Assembly: GCA_902535745.1 (NCBI GenBank)
Contig: CACAUR010000002.1
Coordinates: 62,001 to 126,000 of the forward strand
DNA from: an uncultured Pelagibacteraceae bacterium
GTDB taxonomy: Bacteria; Pseudomonadota; Alphaproteobacteria; Pelagibacterales; Pelagibacteraceae
DNA: 64,000 nucleotides
Reading direction: 5' to 3'
In this document: positions 60,884-64,000 of the stretch, piece by piece
Numbering within the stretch: the stretch's first letter is position 1
Layout: every line of letters begins with the position of its first letter
The notes under the pieces: model-generated
What the model saw: only the letters and a program-made list of their open reading frames with translations
Told to the model about the DNA's origin: nothing
The model's database searches: none
Made by a program: the position numbers and the translations under genes

Positions 60884-61993
60884 ATGAAAAAAAATTTCAG
60901 ATTTTTTGATAATAGACAAAAATATCTTCTATTTGTAACCACAACTAATGAAAAAAATAAAATCGCTGATGCTTTAAAACCAATTGTTCAAAATTTAAAA
61001 CCAAAAAACCCTGCACTAAAGGTTTTCGACGCTGGAATGGGGGACGGCTCTTTATTAATGAGCGTGATGAGGCAATGTCATCAAAAAATGCCTAATATAC
61101 CTCTGTTGGTCTCTACAAAAGAAATAAGCATGGAAGATGTGAGGTTAGGTTTAGAGAAACTCCCTGATAGATTTGCTGAGCATAAAAATACTGTTTTTGT
61201 TATTTCAAATTTGAATTATGTAGAATCGACTTCTTTAAAATCAAAAAATGTTAAAAAACAAAAAAAGATGAATTGGAAAGTTGTAAAATTAAAGGGAAAT
61301 TCCTCTTTAGACTTTTCAAATCAATTAAGGAGACTTAACCAAGAATTTTTAGCTAAAAAGTGGCAAGTTGAAACTAATCCAAAAACAGGAACATCAACTT
61401 ATAAAGAACCATGCGTGATTGTTATCTATAGAAAAGATCAAGAATTCGTTCTTAAGGATGTAATACCAAAAAAAAATAATGGAAAAACTGATTATAATTT
61501 AATTATTGCCTCTCAACCTTATAGATCAAGAGTAACTGCAGAAAAAAAGGTAAAATATGTAATTGAACCAATGATAAAGTCTTTAGCAAAAAGGGGAAAG
61601 CTAGTTGTGGTTCATGCTTGTGGTGAAGATCCAGCAAATAAAATAATTAAAAAGGTATGGCCTAAAGAAAATCCATTTCCATATTTGTATTCATCGATTG
61701 AAAAATACATTAAGTCAAATACAGATAAATCTTTCTTAAAAACATTAAAATTCCATAAAGTAAAAAAAATTAGTTATGTTTTGAGAGCACTGCCAAACGA
61801 AATTAGTGGTGGAATAGCTACATCATTAATTTTTTCTGCATGGAATGCCGCAGTCTATGTGAACCAAATATCGGATGAGCAAATAATGAAAGCAGAAAAA
61901 CATAAGAATTACCAAAAAATTGTACAAAACATCGTAAATAAATATAAAGGATTACACTTTAAAAACGAATTATTCATAATAGAAAAAAAATAA
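60884..61993 (+). CDS. Uncharacterised SAM-dependent methyltransferase-like protein
   Basis: 369 aa; KVFDAGMGDGSLLMSVM motif I-like; YNLIIASQPYRSRV, GKLVVVHACGEDP. Confidence 0.6.
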   Translation: MKKNFRFFDNRQKYLLFVTTTNEKNKIADALKPIVQNLKPKNPALKVFDAGMGDGSLLMSVMRQCHQKMPNIPLLVSTKEISMEDVRLGLEKLPDRFAEHKNTVFVISNLNYVESTSLKSKNVKKQKKMNWKVVKLKGNSSLDFSNQLRRLNQEFLAKKWQVETNPKTGTSTYKEPCVIVIYRKDQEFVLKDVIPKKNNGKTDYNLIIASQPYRSRVTAEKKVKYVIEPMIKSLAKRGKLVVVHACGEDPANKIIKKVWPKENPFPYLYSSIEKYIKSNTDKSFLKTLKFHKVKKISYVLRALPNEISGGIATSLIFSAWNAAVYVNQISDEQIMKAEKHKNYQKIVQNIVNKYKGLHFKNELFIIEKK

Positions 61994-62105
61994 TAAATAT
62001 TTTTCAACCATTATTTGTAATTAAATTTTTTTTTTATCCTCAAATTGATCACCAATTTTCATTTTAAATTGTTGTAAAAAATCTTCACAAATTGTAACAG
62101 AGGCA

Positions 62106-62315
62106 ATGTTTAATAAAACACTTATTCCAATTGCCTTTTTTTTAATACTAACTAGTTGTTACCAGTCCACCACTTCATTAATTGCCCCAACAGTTACATT
62201 AGGAACTTCTGGAAACACAACAAAATCCGCATTTTCATACTATGTAAATAAATCAGTAAAAAAAGCCACTGGAAAATATCCTGCTGAACACATAAAAAAA
62301 AGATTTAAAAAATAA
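62106..62315 (+). CDS. Small predicted lipoprotein
   Basis: 69 aa; signal with lipobox ILTSC; basic C-terminus. Confidence 0.65.
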   Translation: MFNKTLIPIAFFLILTSCYQSTTSLIAPTVTLGTSGNTTKSAFSYYVNKSVKKATGKYPAEHIKKRFKK

Positions 62316-62318
62316 AAA

Positions 62319-62774
62319 TTAAACTTTTATTTTCATATAGCAAGAATTTGGATCATCCCTATAATGACCAAAAGAACCACACTTTTCAAAGCCACAAGAT
62401 TTGAATAATTTTCTTGCTGGCTCAAAAAAATTACCTGACCCAGTTTCTATAAAAATATTCTTTAATCCAATATCTCTAGACTTTGATAATAAAATAGAAA
62501 TAATTTTTTTACCAAAACCTTTTTCTCTAAATTTATCATGAACTCTTATAGATTTAAACTCACCATGATTTTGACTGAGGACCTTTATTGCTCCACATCC
62601 AATTAGGTCTTCATTATCCCAGATGCTCCAGAATTTTATTGTTTTATCTTTAAGTCCATTTATATCGAGGACATGAGTACTACCCGCTGAAGAGACAGAT
62701 CTTAATTCAATAAAGTGTTTTATTAAAAGTTCATTTACTTTCAAATCATCAAAATTATTTTCAATGGCTTTCAT
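62319..62774 (-). CDS. GNAT family N-acetyltransferase
   Basis: 151 aa; IRVHDKFREKGFGKKIISILL, RKLFKSCGFEKCGSFGHY. Confidence 0.88.
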   Translation of the reverse strand: MKAIENNFDDLKVNELLIKHFIELRSVSSAGSTHVLDINGLKDKTIKFWSIWDNEDLIGCGAIKVLSQNHGEFKSIRVHDKFREKGFGKKIISILLSKSRDIGLKNIFIETGSGNFFEPARKLFKSCGFEKCGSFGHYRDDPNSCYMKIKV

Positions 62775-62780
62775 TGTAAT

Positions 62781-63824
62781 CTATAAAATGTCATCTAAAT
62801 TTTTGAATTCACCGATTTTAAAAATAATTGCTTCATCATTTTTAAAACCATATTTTTTTGCATTGTCCAAAAATCTTTTTGGAGGCTCCATTATAGGCTC
62901 TAATGATAATACAAAAGTTCCCCAATGCATTCCAATAACCGTTTTGCTATTTAAGTCTTTAGCTATTTGCAATGCCTCTTCTGGATTGGTATGGTAAATA
63001 GATTTATCAAACATGGGTTTAAAGTTATAGGCGCCAATGTTTATAATGGTGAGATCAATTGGACCAAATTTTTTTCCAATCTCCTTATAAATTTCTCCGT
63101 ATCCAGTATCACAAGCAAACAAAATTTTTTTTCTTTTATATTCAATTAAATAACTTCCCCAAAGAGTTTTATTAGTATCCGTTAGACTTCTTTTTGACCA
63201 ATGAACTGCAGGTAGCATCGTTATTTTTAAGTCATTTTTTTCTATTGATTGATACCAATCAAGTTCACTTACATTTTGAAAATTATTTTTCGTGAAATAT
63301 TTACCAAGTTTAAGAGGAACAATTACATTTGCATCTTTATAGGGAAATTTTCTAATTGTACCCATATCTTGATGATCATAATGATTATGCGTCAGTAAAA
63401 ATAAATCAATTTTTGGAATTTCATTTAAGTTTAAAGCTGGTTCAACATATCTCTTAGGTCCAAAAATTAATGGCCCTGCATTTTTTGAGAAAACTGGATC
63501 TGTTATAATAGTTGTTTCCCCAAGTTTTATTAAAAATGTAGCATGACCAATCCAGCCAATATAATCTCCATTTTGTTTTATGGCTAAATTTTTTAAAACA
63601 TCCTCTTTTTCTAAAACATGATCTTCTGGTACTGTCATGTCCAATTTTTTTTTCTCTTTGTTAAAAGTAGAGTAAGACCACTTAATTTTGTCATCTCTCT
63701 CAGGAGATCCCTCTGGGTTTCTAAAGGTATTATCAGGTAAATGATGATACGGTTTATTATTCATAGAATTTAAATTTGAAAAAATAGAAAAACAGAAAAC
63801 TAAAACAATAAGCTTCTTAATCAT
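62781..63824 (-). CDS. Exported metallo-beta-lactamase-fold hydrolase (UlaG/NAPE-PLD-like)
   Basis: 347 aa; GWIGHATFLIKLGETTIITDPVFS, LLTHNHYDHQDMGTI, ACDTGYGEI, GMHWGTFVLS. Confidence 0.9.
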   Translation of the reverse strand: MIKKLIVLVFCFSIFSNLNSMNNKPYHHLPDNTFRNPEGSPERDDKIKWSYSTFNKEKKKLDMTVPEDHVLEKEDVLKNLAIKQNGDYIGWIGHATFLIKLGETTIITDPVFSKNAGPLIFGPKRYVEPALNLNEIPKIDLFLLTHNHYDHQDMGTIRKFPYKDANVIVPLKLGKYFTKNNFQNVSELDWYQSIEKNDLKITMLPAVHWSKRSLTDTNKTLWGSYLIEYKRKKILFACDTGYGEIYKEIGKKFGPIDLTIINIGAYNFKPMFDKSIYHTNPEEALQIAKDLNSKTVIGMHWGTFVLSLEPIMEPPKRFLDNAKKYGFKNDEAIIFKIGEFKNLDDIL

Positions 63825-64000
63825 TAATCTTATTGATTTCTGTAAAATGTCCCATTTTTCTTTTTTCTTTAATTTCCTTTTTTAAATAATCAAAAAAAAA
63901 TTCGTTATCTTGAAATTTTTTTCCTTTATAATTAATTATTTCATTACCTAGAATATTTGTCATTTCCGCATTGTAAAGTTTTAATGTTTTTACCTTTTTG
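63817..64000 (-). CDS. purK: C-terminal fragment, probable 5-(carboxyamino)imidazole ribonucleotide synthase (partial, runs off window)
   Basis: Minus-strand frame ending ...LYNAEMTNILGNEIINYKGKKFQDNEFFFDYLKKEIKEKRKMGHFTEINKIND*; RKMGH(F/I)T is PurK-like. Confidence 0.6.
   Translation of the reverse strand, partial: KKVKTLKLYNAEMTNILGNEIINYKGKKFQDNEFFFDYLKKEIKEKRKMGHFTEINKIND

Noticed and set aside
1-64000. CRISPR arrays, transposases, integrases, phage genes, toxin-antitoxin or restriction systems
   Set aside because: None of the ORFs or intergenic repeats support these on reading; absence is by eye, not by search.

Overview
This is a gene-dense, very AT-rich (about 70% AT by eye) chromosomal window. 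Its gene content and style strongly resemble the SAR11 / 'Ca. Pelagibacter' clade: proteorhodopsin-ferredoxin-reductase block, streamlined enzymes, tiny intergenic gaps, overlapping convergent genes. I find about 60 protein-coding genes, mostly housekeeping (ppdK, nadCA, pyrC, recA, alaS, icd, psd/pssA, guaB/guaA, panB, acnA, fhs), plus one tRNA-Leu(GAG). Less ordinary parts are: a small glycosyltransferase/epimerase patch (7.2-10.0 kb); a blue-type proteorhodopsin with an unusual palindromic leader (12 kb); an accessory stretch with a GT39/GT2 pair, umuDC and tandem GFA genes (15.4-20.2 kb); and a putative nitrogen-compound uptake/catabolism region (36.6-50.5 kb). I saw no CRISPR array, transposon, prophage, rRNA or convincing defence system. 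The most notable observations are: a G7 homopolymer that splits an otherwise intact ygfZ; four TAAACT half-sites arranged as two palindromes 21 bp apart upstream of proteorhodopsin; an exact GTTC-N7-GTTC LexA-type box abutting umuDC; an IMP dehydrogenase lacking its CBS module; and an unlisted 41-aa membrane ORF coupled by a GTGA overlap to a ureohydrolase gene. All functional names are from reading protein motifs; no database search was run.
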